A DNA stretch of 64,000 bases from Diogma glabrata (taxonomy: Eukaryota; Arthropoda; Insecta; Diptera; Cylindrotomidae), in NCBI GenBank assembly GCA_963693315.1, contig OY856186.1, positions 84,011,496-84,075,495 on the forward strand, written 5' to 3'. The notes under the pieces are model-generated. The model made no database searches. It was not told the DNA's origin and saw only the letters and a program-made list of their open reading frames with translations. A program made the position numbers and the translations under genes. Shown here piece after piece: positions 26,870 through 43,173 of this stretch (position 1 is its first letter; every line of letters starts with the position of its first letter).

Positions 26870-29035
26870 TGCCAACGGCAAACAGCGTGAATTATATAAA
26901 ATTGTAAACTTGGGAACAACTAACTTATTTTTCGGTTAAAGTTTGAGTTAGATCGGTTTATTAAGACAACAGTGAAACCCGGAACAAAAAAATTCAATTC
27001 TGGTCGGTAAACCAACTGATTTTAATACCACAAAACCGGTATAAACATTTTGAGCCGGTATAGAAGGTCCTAGCAACAGCCTTCGTTCATGAATCAATTT
27101 TGACAAAACTTCAAATAAAATTGTAGATTTATATGGCTGTCTACCAACTGATTAGTTTTTAGCAATTTGTATATACAATGGTTTTGCATACAATTTTTTC
27201 ACTTTTTCTTTTCGCATTACTAACGTTTTCCTACTATATTAAGAAAAAAATATAAAATAAACGGTTTTTCCGTGGCATACCAAAATATTAAGTATTAAGT
27301 ACAATATACTCGTATTTCTAAATCCCAGGACAGTTATTTCGATTGTTATTTACTTTCCCTAAAAAGTTTAATGTAACTCATAAAGAAAATGTTTTATTCT
27401 CGCATCTAGATTTTACCACTTTGATTGTGAATAACACAATTAATTGTGTTGTTGTTTACACAAATTTTATTTGTTCAAGAAATTGGCTTAGTTAAGCAAA
27501 AGCTTTTATAAAACATTCTTTTATGCTCGTATATACATCATTTTCCTATAATTCATTATTTACATTTTTATTTGATTTTATTATAATTTTTTATTTTGTT
27601 TACATATAAATTTGTCGTTATCACCCTTCAATTTACGGGAAAAAACGTAAACCAGAATTATATTTCTATACCATATTTAAATTTAACAGCCATGAATTAC
27701 TTTTAATAGGCTTTTCAAAACTGCTGTATTTTAAGGTAGACCGAGAAAATTTATAAGCTGGAAATATTGAATTCAACAAGTTTTAAGCTTTGAGCTCCAA
27801 CCGGAAGGTAGTAATTTGTTTATCGCAGTTATGATATGTTTTCTCAAAATTGAGTTGCATGAATTGTGCATGAATTACAAAAATGGAAAACTCTCTAATT
27901 GCTTTCAATGTTTCTTTCAAACTAGTTTAAAAAAGCATTGCACAAAAAACGTCTATTAATGCCTTTTAACAAACAAAAATGCTACTACAAAAATCGAAAT
28001 TCTCTTTCATCATATTTTTTGTTTAATCTCTCTTTTCAACAAGATGTCGAATTCCTTTAACTTTCTTAATTAATCAGAAAATTACAAAACAATATAATGA
28101 TACTCTTCATAATTTTTTTTTTACTATATCCTTTATATTAATTTTGGGTGAAGGCAATCAATTGTAAACGCACTTCCCCCATAACTTCCAGACTTTAATT
28201 AAATAATGTTAAATATCTCAACAAAAAAGTATCCCTATCATTAATTTTTCACACCAAATAGATTAAAAACTTAAAAATTAAAATTTTAGAAAAAAATCGT
28301 TTATTTTAGAATAATTACCGTTATATTTTTAATAATGAATTTTATGTCGATCATTAATCAAAAAATCACAATGGATTAAATATTATAACAAAGTATTTTC
28401 CCAATTTAAATTTTCTTTTCTGTTGTTTCCAAGAAAATTCATATTTCACTTTTCTTTAGATTAATATTCTTTTGGAAAAAAATAGGAAAAAAATAGAAAA
28501 TCTGTTGTATGTCGTTTTTGTAGAAGATGCGAGAAGATGGGAAAATCTACGACAAACGTTACAGAGAAAATATATATATAAATGGCATCGATTTGTTTAG
28601 GATTATAAAGGAAATAAAAAGATATTTCCTAAAAATTTCCAAATTAATTGTAGGGTCTCTAGAAAAATTGTTATCTGTGTTAAAATTATTACAATGCGGT
28701 CTACCTTTTTCGTTATTGATGGATTAAAAAGCTCTGGGATGGGTTTTGTTCAATGGAAAAACAATAGAAAGCTTTATGCAAAAAATAACAATTGTGAAAG
28801 GGTTTGATTGGGTTAATATCGATACGGTTCAATAAGTTGATGAACAATTACAAATTAGGAGACCGGTTTGCTATGGGTTTTAAGTTTATGACTTTGCCAT
28901 TCTTCAGTTATCCTTTGTGAAATTATTTAAATTGGATGAAATTGATTACGAACTCTAGGCGGTTACAATTTTAACACTAATTTACGAGAAGTGAACAAAT
29001 TTTTTAGAACTGGAATAAATGTAAAGGTTGTACTA
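26870..29035. other. AT-rich sequence, no gene seen
   Basis: 26,935-27,060 contains several ACCGGT/CCGGTA words, possibly an iterated-motif element like that at 29.04 kb. No credible protein. Confidence 0.45.
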
Positions 29036-29040
29036 GGAGG

Positions 29041-29165
29041 TAGTGATTGCAACTCGGTTTTCCGTTATCCGAAAACCCGGCTTTTTTTGTTATTTTACAT
29101 AACCGAAAAACCGGGTTTTATTATCCTTAAAAACCGGTTTTTATTATTAACAAAAAATGATGAAA
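29041..29165. repeat. Iterated-motif element built on AACCGGTT/ACCCGG
   Basis: Begins TAGTGATTGCAA, similar to the tip TAGAGATTGCAA at 50.4 kb. It then has at least six degenerate copies of AAAACCGG(G/T)TTTT within about 110 bp. Confidence 0.5.
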
Positions 29166-29204
29166 ACAATTTCAGATGTTTCTTATCTTCTTGAGCAATT
29201 GGGA

Positions 29205-29440
29205 AAAGTTTGAATTTTTAATTTTGTTATAATTATTGCAATATTTTAAGAGTACTAGGAAAGTTTGAATTTTTGATTTTGTTATATTTCTTGCATTAAT
29301 TTTGGAATTTTGAAAACAGTTTCAATTTTTGATTTTTTTATAATTTTTAGAAAATTTTTGGAACGTTGAAAAAGTTTAAATTTTGGATTTTATTATAATT
29401 TTTGGAATATTTTTATAATTTTGAAAAAGTTTATTTGTTT
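29205..29440 (+). repeat. Fragment of the A-element 64-bp tandem array
   Basis: Three to four units of TTTTTGATTTTGTTATAATTTTTG plus GGAATTTTGAAAA, matching 25.07-25.65 and 41.14-41.54 kb. No A-element tips are nearby. Confidence 0.6.
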
Positions 29441-30300
29441 TTTCAAACAATTTTGGTGAACATCCCAAATAATTTTGTGTGAATAAACTTTTTAAACTAA
29501 ATTTATTAGTTTTTATTTATAATTTTTATTTATATTAGTTTTGGATCGTTCGGTTCTTAAATTTTCTGTTTTTTTATTATACCAATTACAAAATACAAAA
29601 TCTTTTTTCACCTACATTTTCAAACTTGAACTAATATTTAGATCATGATATGTGATCCAAAAACAAAGTTGGATCTCAATTTGCATGTAAAATTTAAGCA
29701 GATCCGGATCACACGGTTTCATGAAATGCAGCTAATATCCTTTATCTTTTGTACAAAATATTTTTATTTCAAAATTTTTAAAATTTTAAATTTTGATTTA
29801 GATTGAACAATCTTTTTTAAATATTTTGCTTGCGGCGAATAAAAAATATAGTATATGATGCACGGACGTAAGTCATTTTAAACTTAATGTGGGTGCAAAT
29901 CTCGGTTGGCGCTTCTGCTCGCAAACTCCAAATACGTCCAAAAACCTTAGCTTTCTGTCCTTTCATCTCAATGTACAATAATTATACCGCATTTACAGTG
30001 ACATAGCAAATTAGTAGATAGTATATTAATTTGCATCAATTGTCATATTCAATATCAGTTTACAACGTAGATTGTAATTTGAATCGTAAGTATTTGAATC
30101 GTTTGTAATTGTAGTAAGCCTAGATATCAAATTAGTTGCAAGATTTTAAAATAAAAAGTGTTTACAGCACAGATTTAAATTACATCTACTAATTTGCTAT
30201 GTTGCTGTAAATGCAGTATTAGTTTCTACTGACATATTAATAAAACTTTTGAATATGTCATAGTGTCTACCTTAGTTTCAGAACCACGCTTCGCCACTGA
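29441..30300. other. AT-rich sequence, no gene seen
   Basis: A diverged inverted match was noticed between about 29,990 and 30,230 (CATTTACAGTGACATAGCAAATTAGTAGAT versus its complement); it may be a MITE of about 230 bp. Confidence 0.45.
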
Positions 30301-30301
30301 T

Positions 30302-30336
30302 ATATAATAAGCGGAGATGGAAAACAAAAAAAATGT
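30302..30336 (+). mobile_element. D-element fragment
   Basis: AAGCGGAGATGGAAAACAAA, the inner edge of a D end as at 20,065-20,096, without the rest. Confidence 0.6.
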
Positions 30337-30404
30337 AAGTATTTTCTATTTATTAAAAAGTATATGATTACGTATATTATTAATTACAATATCCCAAGGA
30401 GAGT

Positions 30405-30765
30405 TTGCCTGGCTTTGAAATACGGCCAAGCCAATTAATGGCCCATTAATGGTTAACAATACTTGGCTATTGTTATTGGGCCAGTACTAGAACTATTCAT
30501 CGGCCGATCTATGTTTTATAGAAAATAGCCAGTATATCGTTACCTTTGAATGACCAAGCACTGGCACCTTAATGGTAAGCATTACTTAGCTATTGTTATT
30601 GGGCCATTACTGGAACCATGATCCGACAGATCTATGGTTTATGGAAAATGGCCAGTACAGTTTGCTTTAAATGGCCATGCAATGGGCCGTTAATGGTTAG
30701 CATTAAATGGCTATTGTTATTGCGCCACTACTGCAAGCAAGAGTTAGCCGATCTATGTCATTTGT
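30405..30765 (+). repeat. About 122-bp tandem repeat, three units, rich in TGGCCATT words
   Basis: GCTATTGTTATTG(G/C)GCCA recurs at about 30,466, 30,589 and 30,710. Units also share CCGATCTATG, ATGGAAAATGGCCAGTA and CAATGGGCCGTTAATGG-like blocks, so the short word TGGCCATTAATGG is itself iterated. Confidence 0.75.
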
Positions 30766-32060
30766 TTAAAATTCACTAGAGTGCATTCCATTTTAAAAAT
30801 ATATATATAAAAAATTTTCACCTATAGTTTCACCTATTTTATATAAACTTTAAGGAAAAACGATCATTCTTTTCTCACAAATTTTTTGCATTTATTGCAA
30901 AATAATTAATATATATATGGTATAATTTTATATTAATTGTATATAAAATATTATAAAATAAAATAGGTACATTTTTGATTTTAAGATTGATATTCAATAA
31001 AATGGCGGTTGAATATTTTCACAAACAAAAATTATTAATGCCTTAAAAAATTTAATAAAACATAAACTTGATTTTTATAAAAGCTATTATACAATATACC
31101 ATAATTCATAATAATAATTTATATGGTATTTTAATTGTATTTAAATTATTTAAAAAGATATGATATTTTGTAATAATTTTGTTTATAAAAATAGGCGTTT
31201 GAAAGATCTCCAAAATATATTTGTAGAGTTATTATGAGGTTTTTTATGAGGGTTTCACAGAATCGCAATTAAGATATTCCTCTTAAAAAATTTTCATAAC
31301 AAAAATAATCATAGCTAAGACCTTTTAACGCAGAATCAGCCTGTTAGTTTTATTGATGAAAAATGAGTCTGCGCTGGTCGAGCTTAATAGAAGTTAACAA
31401 ATTCCAATTGCAAATAAAGGCCAACACTGCCGGGGAAAAATAAATGTATTTGTTCAATTACCATCGCTAATTTAAACAATATTATATTAATGCCGAGATT
31501 TAAAAAAAATTAATCCTTTCTGTGCAATATAGGCACTAAGTGAAATTGTCATGTTACCAGATTTAAAGAATCAGGCACACAATCAGAATCCTGAAAATAG
31601 TTGTACGTGGACACAGCTCGATTCGCCGACTTAAGCTCATGTTTTTATTTGGGGGGGTCTTGTCCAATCGTTTCAGGATCTTGTAAGAGCTGCTGGGAAA
31701 TTTTGGGAAGATAGGAGAATTGCTAGGAGATGGTAGATATCGTTGCCTGCTTCACATCACACCTAAACGCCACCAACCCACTTAAATAAATTCTTAGTAT
31801 TTCATTTCAACCATGAATTTCTTCAAAAATATTTTGAAAACAATCGAAAAACATAAACATAAACCTGAACTTAATTAATCCCTATTTTGATGAAAATTAT
31901 ATATAATATATAAACTAATTGTAGCTAAATATTTAACTGATTATCTTAAAACTATAATGATTTCATAACTAAGATTATTTAATATTTATTTATTATGTAG
32001 ATTAGCAAATATAGTTTAAGATTATTTGCTGTTTTAAAAACACAGAAATAATTATTTCCA
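30766..32060. other. AT-rich sequence, no feature seen
   Basis: No coding, RNA or repeat signal recognised. Confidence 0.5.
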
Positions 32061-32064
32061 ATAG

Positions 32065-32176
32065 TGTAGTAGTTTTTATTAAAAACCACTACCGAGCAAT
32101 AGACCAAAAATTTCTTTTTTCAATTTTTTATTTTCCAAATATTTCGGGGTTAATATGACCCCCTCATCAGTGAAAA
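32065..32176 (-). ncRNA. Hammerhead-ribozyme-like motif with consensus core
   Basis: Minus strand, in order: stem I strand TTTTCA (32,176-32,171), core CTGATGA (32,170-32,164), stem II GGGG/CCCC with a 10-base loop (32,163-32,146), core GAAA (32,145-32,142), UA as a two-base self-complementary stem III, UU with cleavage predicted after 32,138, then stem I strand TGGAAA (32,137-32,132) pairing over 6 bp including one G-U. Core sequence is the textbook consensus. Downstream, 32,068-32,094 holds a hairpin of TAGTAGTTTTTAT with ATTAAAAACCACTA. A minimal stem III is known from Penelope-like and retrozyme-type hammerheads acting as dimers. Confidence 0.6.
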
Positions 32177-32179
32177 CTA

Positions 32180-33145
32180 TTAAGACCTACAACATATGAG
32201 TACATTTGAAATATTTTATAGGCTGTCATTTTAAATCCCCTAATTACTTACTTACGAATTAGTAACGATTGATAGAATTTTCTGTACAATTACATTTAAG
32301 ATTAAACTTCCTATTTTTAAAACAAACACTTAAACTTGAACTAATAAATTATTTTGACAGATTTAACATTACATTTTAAATTACAATAAATTAAAATTAA
32401 AATTACTATTAAAATGAGATTAAAATTATTTGATAAAAATTACAAAACACAATTACATGAAATTACGGTTGTTAATGATTAAATCTAAATGTCATAAGTT
32501 TATTGACATTGGTTATTAAGTGTACTAAAAACAAATATAAACAATAAACATTAAAATAATTTTAATTATTGAAAAAAGTTTTGAGTTTTGATAATTGTTA
32601 ATAATTTTTAATACGAATAAGTTTCATACTGTCTTTGGCTCCATCTATTGAAAGACACTTCTACAACCACACTAAAATTCATATCATTAAATTATTTTCA
32701 TATCATCTTAAATTGTTCTCATCTAAATCGTTATTATCCCAAACCTTTCTTTAAATAAACAAAATACATAATTTCAACTCAAAATTATTAATCTTATAAT
32801 ATAAATAAAAAAAAATAAATTAAATAAATTGTGCTGAAGTTTATTAAATAATATTTTTCAATTTATTTAATTGTTATTTGATTTCGTTATAGTTTCGTGA
32901 ATTTATATTTATATATAACTAAACCAATTTGTTTATTGCTGAAAATTTGGTGGGTTCGAATAAACGAGCTTATTAAAATATATAATAATATAATATACAA
33001 GAATATACATTTATTTTATTGCCAAATTATGTATATTATTAAATCATATTAAATTCTTTATTTTTACATTTATTATATTTTTCGTTTTTATTTCATTTCA
33101 ATTGAAATGTATCATATATTTTATTTAATATTAATTGCGATGAAC
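32180..33145. other. AT-rich sequence, no feature seen
   Basis: No gene or organised repeat recognised. Confidence 0.5.
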
Positions 33146-33149
33146 TAAA

Positions 33150-33410
33150 CCGCACGTAAAAGAAACACATAAGTATCACGTAAATGATACGTTTTTACGT
33201 GTCATTTACGTTACGTTTTAGCGTACATATTATGAACACTTTTGTATACACTAATACATAGAAAAGTCCTCGCTCGTTTGTTTCACTTCTCATGTTACAA
33301 CCATTACGTTTGTGTTCCGTTTACGTTACGCTTTTGCGTAACGTTTACGTAGACTTTCATAGAGTAAAGTCTACGTAAACTGTGCGTAAACGTTACGCGT
33401 GGTCTGGAGG
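33150..33410. repeat. Iterated ACGTAAAC/GTTTACGT palindromic block
   Basis: Many ACGT-centred words (TTTACGTTACG, GCGTAACGTTTACG, AAAGTCTACGTAAAC). 33,345-33,381 is a hairpin in which TACGTAGACTTT faces AAAGTCTACGTA. Ends (GCACGTAAAAG and GTAAACGTTACGCG) are roughly inverted, so this may be a small foldback element. Confidence 0.6.
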
Positions 33411-36058
33411 GGTATGATTGAATCCTGTTATTATATTTTTTTAAAAGAAAATACTAAATTTTTACGCCTTTTCCTCGACCTTTGCCAAATGTTTTATTCT
33501 CTATATGTTGAAAATCACGCACAGTATTTAAAACGGTTCCCTCGAAATCCGTTATGCAAATTTTCAGGCATACACTTTATTTCCGCCTTTCCGATTCGCG
33601 ATTAAACGCTACAGAAATAAGAAAATTTGTGATTGAAACTCAGCGGCTTCAAAATAATTTAAGACATACCTTTTATATTAAAACTCCAAGACAATCTGAA
33701 TCGACTTCAGTATCTCTTGTTTATTTTAAAGGGGGTTGTTTATCGTCCTATACCGCTCACGTGGAATTAGTTTCACTATAAAACTACTTTATACACTAAA
33801 CAAAAACAAATTAACTACACTTTAATAATTAGAAAACATATAAGCAGAAATCAAAATACTAACGTTTTAATTTTTCTGTTTAATATGTATTTTTTTCACT
33901 TTTAAAGCACCGTACTATTGATTTAATTTTATTAACCAAATTGCAATTAATCAAGAAAAAGACTAAATTTATTTTGTAATAAAATTCTATTAATCCCATA
34001 ATCTCTGAAAATGAATCATATGTTTGATAAAAAAAAATGGGTGGGTGAGAATCGATCAAACTCGATCAAAAAGGTTAATCCAAAAGTATTTGGAGTGATG
34101 CTGCATGTTGCACAGATTGTTGCATCAACAAATAAAGAAGATCAAATTTCTTAGATCCTTTTATACTAAGATAACTAATAACGATTAGCAACGCTGTCAC
34201 AAAATGCTTTATGCATTCAATCTCGGCACTAATTCAACAAAAATTAGACCAAAATTAGACCCCTCTAAACACTTAAATCTCGGTCCTATGTCAGTTTAGA
34301 AATGTCTGCGCTATGTCAGTTTGAAAAAATTTACGCTAATTAAAGAAAATCTGAATTAATGCCGCGAATTTTCTCGGTGCCATGTCATCGGCGCTATGAC
34401 AGTCGGCTTCATATTTTGTCTTCTTAAGATATCATCAGGAATTATAATTAATTTGAACCACTGTTAAGTGTGAATGAAATCCATCGAGTAACAACATAGG
34501 CAAACATAAAATTGTCAAGTTCCTACAACAGAAAGTCAGTTTTAATATTTTTTGTCAAAAATAAGCTTAAATGATAAAAGTTCTATGTCTCTGGCCCAAA
34601 TGAGATTAGAATCAAGAATTCGAAATTTTTTCGATAAACATCAACAACCAATTTTTTAGACGACCAAACACTAGCTTCCAAATCAAACGAAAAACAAAAT
34701 TTAAATATTATTAGTTTTTACTACCATCGACGTTTAATAGACTTATTTAGAATCTCGATCAACAAATATTTTCTATCTCAGCATAACACAATCATTGAAA
34801 ACACAAATTTCTCAGAAATTCGAACAATACGAAAGCAAATAGTGATTTTATTTTTGAACCAAAGCTCTTTAACTAAAATCAATATGAAAAATTATTTGGT
34901 GACATTGAATATATAAATTACCGTTTAAAAAAGTCTATATTTATCGTCACCATACTTGGAGCCGTTGAATCATATTTAAATATTTGATTGAATTAAATTC
35001 CTAATGACAAAATAATCCTATGTAATCCAATAAAAGTTTCGTACAATTGTGAACAAATATAAAATCAATATGTATATGAATCATTTAAGTTTTTGGTAAA
35101 CACAAATTTTCAACTTTTCAGACAGTTAAGGTAAATATCTTTAAAGCGTCATCTAAAGCTAGCATTAAAAAGTTTATCTATGTAACAGTTTAATGAACTT
35201 GTTTACGTAGTACAATTAATGTTTAGAAAACGAAAGTTAAATAATACAAAAAACAATTATATATATGAATCAAACGGATTATCTCGTTTTGACGAAGTAC
35301 AGTTTTAAGCTTTAATGCCGGATGATTGCTGCCGTTTGTAATTTTTTAAATTCTATATTATTAAGAATAACCTCTGTAGAAGTAGGATGGAGAATCGTAT
35401 TACTACGGATCTTACGGAATCGTTAATTTTTTCTACATCGTTCTTTTATAAACTTGGAACCTCCATTCAAACCATTCAACACCCAAAGTTTAAACTTTAA
35501 AGTTTAAAAGTTTGTCAACATTCTTAAAAGATGCCACTCATAGTTCTTCATAAAGAATATTTCGACCAGAATTAAATGACCGTCCAACGTTGAAACTGAA
35601 CGATTAAACTTAAATATAATAAATTGATGAGGTCAAATATGACCCAAACCAAAATTCAAAAATTGAGATTTATCATTAAATAAACTTCACATTTCAAAAA
35701 ATCCTTCACCTCCTAATTGATCTTAAAGGCAAATTTTTATCGATTGAATTGCTCTTAACAAACAGAATAGCAACATCCGTCCTCATACCAACAATACAAT
35801 TAGTTTCTTGTATTGTATCGAAAAGATTGAAGGTTATCAGAATTGTTTCAGTTTCTTACGCTTCTGTGAAAAAAAATTAAAATACTTCAAAAGGTTGAAA
35901 CGGAAATTATATTTAGGTTAATAAATTGGTTAAACTGTCATTTGAAAGTTAGTAGGTTGAAAGTGTTAGTGAAATAGGAAATTGATTTCTAATACAATAA
36001 CATATATTACATTACATGGGCAAAAATTCACGAATATCAACTTGTAGCAATGGGATTT
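33411..36058. other. AT-rich sequence, no gene seen
   Basis: 34,225-34,440 contains three loose CTATGTCAG-like words and, on the minus strand near 34,435, CTGATGA followed by an imperfect hammerhead-like arrangement (see rejected list). Open frames at 33,399-33,781 are not recognised. Confidence 0.45.
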
Positions 36059-36066
36059 CTCTAAAT

Positions 36067-37107
36067 CACTGTTTCTCAACTGGTTTCATGCTACGGACCA
36101 ATAAATACTTTAAGATTTTCTATGGCGGGCCTTTTTAAGGGCTTCGTACTCTAAAAAAAAAACAGTCCCTATTGGTGAGACTTCGGTGTCAATCCGAATT
36201 TTAACATAATCGATTTTCTCACAAACAAATATTAAAAGTGCTGCCAACTTGAAATTTTCAACAGTCATATCCACGCCTACTGAAATCAAAAAATTGCAAA
36301 TATTCATTTTCATCTGTATTTTATAGACATAGAAAAGGAGATAGTAAAACAAAAGTGTTTTAAGGATTCGAGTTTGATTTAGAAAAATCGGAAGAGATTG
36401 AAATATTTCAAAAAAAAATTCAATAAATTATCTACTTCATAGTTTAAGTTATTACCAAAAACGTGGAGTTTTTTTCCTGCTACCCGCCCCCTTTAGCTTC
36501 GAACATAACAAAAGACAAAAATGGAAAAAATTCACGATTATAGTTAATGTTGTAAAGAGTGCATAAAAACCGTAGCGGTTGGCTCATCATTTAAAATGTT
36601 ATTCGGTGAGGGTGGAATTATTGAAAACAAAAATATTTTTGACCTTGACGAATTCGGTTACAAATTAAATTTGTTAGTATTGGAATGAAAATATTAATTT
36701 CGATTTAGGAGTAAGAACAATATTTTTTTTCACTCCTGTATTTAAGAATGTTGCTTGCTCTGAAAGAACTAAATAATAAATTATTTTACTGAAGTTTTTT
36801 GATTAAAATAAATAAAATAGCGACGAAAAAGTATTTCCTAGTTTTCCTTTTCTGTATATGGAATGAAAGAAAAGAGAATCAACTGCAAAGGAGTAAAATC
36901 AAATAAAAAAAAATTTTACTCTAACGAGTAAGAACTACATTAAAATTATAAAAATTTTAATTTGTAAATCATATTTTGAGGAGGTAAAAAACGGAAAACT
37001 CTGGTAATAAATTTAAAAATAAAAAATATAAAAAAATTCATGAACCACTACAGTTTTTCTACGAACTTTTAATAGCCTGTAGACCACTGGTTGAGAAACA
37101 CTCACTG
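36067..37107. mobile_element. Non-autonomous hAT-type element, 1.04 kb
   Basis: Ends are imperfect inverted repeats of the classic hAT form: left CACTGTTTCTCAACTGG, right (read inward) CAGTGAGTGTTTCTCAACCAG. They are flanked by a 7-of-8 match target duplication, CTCTAAAT at 36,059-36,066 and GTCTAAAT at 37,108-37,115. There is no transposase; an 80-residue frame at 36,110-36,352 is not recognised. Confidence 0.8.
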
Positions 37108-37182
37108 GTCTAAATACACAGAAACTAAAACTTGTTTTGTTATATTTCATATTTTTCGAATTTAATCATAACAAAATTTTAG

Positions 37183-38265
37183 ATTTTTTTTTATTCAAAG
37201 TTAGGCATGTTATTTAGTGTTGATTATAATAAATTATAAATTAACGTCTCTGAATATCCATAGATACCATGCCAACTAGGGATGAACTTTAAGAAATTTA
37301 GTAACATTAAATTTAAAATTTTGAGTAGTAAAGCTGTCGGAGAAAACCCAGTCGTTCCAGAGATGAGGAGTGAGAAAAATCACGATAAAAGGCGACAGTT
37401 CTACACTTTGAATCGCAAATGGAAGGGACACAACACGTGCTCTGGTGCTACGCGATAGGTTTGCTGGTTCAAGTAAAACTAATTTTATCTTTGCGGAAGC
37501 TCGTACATCCATAATGTATTTGTCGAAAATTGTTAGATCAGCAAAATTTCGTCTGTGCTACAAGGAATCAAGCTCATTAGGAAGAGTTGAGTTGGCAATC
37601 AGTTTAACAGCTCTGCGCTGAACAGATTAAAGGCACGTGAAACTACTATAAAAAGCTCCACCCCATATGTAAGAATAGTACTCCATGCAGAGACGTTTAC
37701 ATGATTTGTATATTAATAGAAGCTGTTCGCTATTAATAAGCTTACGACATCGTCCAAAAAAACCCAATCCATAATTGTTTTAAGATCAGTATTTAGGGAA
37801 TCTAGCAATTTCGATCTACAGTTAACGCTAACGGTGAATATAATTTAGGGTTTTCATAAGACGCATAAAGCGTGCTATCATCAGCAAAACTATGAATAAT
37901 TGTTGAATCCGAGAAATCGTTAATATAAATAAGAAAGAGAGTTGGCAACAAAGCAGAACCCTGAGGAACACCTGCATTAGTTGAAAAGACATCCGATAAG
38001 ACACCATCAACATGAAATTTAATAAAAATAAGTTGCTCGTCTAAGCCGTACCATCTCAATTTGCATATAAGATTGTTATGCCATACTTTGTCAAATACTT
38101 TGGCAATATCACGAGCAACACTGAAAGCTGCCCCATGGTTTTCAAGCGACTTGTTCCAGATATGCGCGACAAAAGAAAGTAAATCTCTTGTCGCTCTTCC
38201 TATACGGAACCCATATTGTCTTTCATTAAGTAGTTTCAAAAACTCAAAGAAGCTCATTATATGAA
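37183..38265 (-). pseudogene. 5'-truncated LINE: reverse transcriptase from finger to C-terminus
   Basis: The 3' end on the minus strand is marked by a T run on the plus strand (37,183-37,191) and a 3' UTR shared with the copy at 43.7-44.3 kb (TACCATGCCAACTAGGGAT). A 151-residue frame (38,257-37,802) contains ERQYGFR, AKVFDKVWH with one active-site region, GVPQGSALLPTLFLIYIND and the catalytic FADD in HSFADDSTL. Further down, in shifted frames, are a YIWGGA block, SVQRRAVKLI and PANLSRSTRA (37,690-37,276). Frameshifts and stops break the frame. This is a dead copy of a LINE family with at least two copies here. Confidence 0.85.
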
Positions 38266-39315
38266 AATTAACCTATTTCTCAAAATTGTTAGAAACACCG
38301 ATAAAATTGAAATGCGTTTGTAATTTGTTAGATAAGTTTTACTTTACTTCGTCACACATCTTTATATATATACTATGGCAGTCGATATCGGAGGTCAACA
38401 ATTTTTCGGAGAACCAGGATTCTAAAACCACTATAAAGGTTGGAAAAAAGAGGAAGAGGAAAAATAAGGCAAAGACTGAGAGCTAAGACAAAGAAAACAG
38501 CAACAAAACTCATCAATAGATCTGGAAGCACACAAGAAAAAAGGCTTTCACAAACTTCTCAGCCCACTTGTGTGTAAAAAAAATTATTAAAAATATTCCG
38601 AAGTACATCTGACACTTCCGGGAAGCCAGTATTAAATTCATTTTCTATTTTTGTTTCGCCTAGCTATGGAAAAAACTAAAAAGAATTCACAAAGATACGA
38701 AATAAATAACTGTTTACAAAAAAATTTATGTAATTTGTTTTTTATGAGTTGGATAGTGAGTCGGAAACTATAGTGTCGTTTGGAAAAACTATAGTGTCGA
38801 ACAGACATAAAAATTTGTGCAGGAACTTGAGTATTTGTTTTAATGTTTTAACGTGGGCCAGAAAGAAGACAATAACCTTATTCCAAATTAATTAAAAACT
38901 TAGTGATTAGTATAATCGAATTTTGTTTAGTTCCGTTTTTGGTTATGTATTAATAAAAGGTGAAAGTTATTATAGAATCAATTTAAGATTCAACAAGAAA
39001 ATAAATCACATTTTAAGCATAAATTGTTACACATATAAAAATATCCAGTGTAAAATGGTTTTGTTTTGTATTTCGATTTCCGTGAATGTTTGAATTGATT
39101 GGAAATAAAATAAATTTATTCTCTTGCATTTATTAATATCATTTTTATTTGTATGTTTTTTCCATAATAATAGTATGTATAATTGTATTGTTTTCTAAAC
39201 TATAGCCTAATGAACTTAACCTATTGTCTAATGAACATTTTCCTCTAAAAAATTATCATTATTCAATTGGTCTCTTATTTTGTTTGGTTGAGTTTGGTTG
39301 ATTGTATGGGATGGG
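38266..39315. other. AT-rich sequence, no gene seen
   Basis: A 66-residue frame at 38,286-38,486 ends in a Lys/Arg-rich tail but resembles nothing known to me. Confidence 0.5.
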
Positions 39316-39402
39316 TTTTAGGTAGATTTCATATAAAAATCTACTTATTGCAATGGGCTTTATCTCGGAATTTCGGAAAAAGTTTTGTGCCAAACGACTA
39401 TA
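39316..39402 (+). mobile_element. D-family terminal sequence, left end of the 6.25-kb composite
   Basis: Begins TTTTAGGTAGATTTCAT and runs to CCAAACGACTAT, then joins the A element abruptly inside both. Confidence 0.75.
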
Positions 39403-42538
<3,136 letters not shown>

Positions 42539-43173
42539 GGCATTCCATGCCAAATCACCGAGGTTTCGGCCCGACCCCTTTCGATTTCGCTGAAAATTTT
42601 TTTTCATTTTCTACCCTACCAAAGACATTTTTCTGAATTTTTTCAAATTTTTTTACCCAACCCAAAAAAAGTTACGAATTTTTGAAAAACCGCTCTTTTT
42701 TTAAAAATGCTAGAACTTTTTCAAAAATTGACCGTTTGGGACCAATTTTTTTTCAAAATTTGTGTTTTTAAATGTAGTTTTCAGAAAAAAATACAAAAAA
42801 TTTTGCAGATGTCAGGATCTATGAAATATTTCAATATTTTCGAAAAAAACGTTTTTTTTTCGAAGTCCGAAACCTTCGATTTTCAATTTTTTTGTCTCAA
42901 AAAAAACTTCAACTAAGATAGTATTTAACCCCCCTATTTAGATTTTGTGCCGACTTTTCTTTCTATTTTTTTTTTCGATTGAAAAAAAAAAAAACATTCT
43001 AAAATTAGCTTATTAAGTTATGTACTTTGCGTTAAAGTTTTTTTGGATTGTTTTTAAAATCTTAGAAATTGAAAAAAATTGTACAAAAACCATCGTTAAG
43101 TGTATTTACAGCCAGGATTGAGTTATTTTATTAAAGTATCGTTGTTACAATGTTAAAAATTTAAATATTATAA

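Noticed and set aside
34395..34440. Minus-strand CTGATGA followed by a hairpin, an A-run and UAU, resembling a hammerhead
   Set aside because: The second core box reads CAAA in place of GAAA, the base before the cleavage site would be G, and stem I pairs over only three bases.
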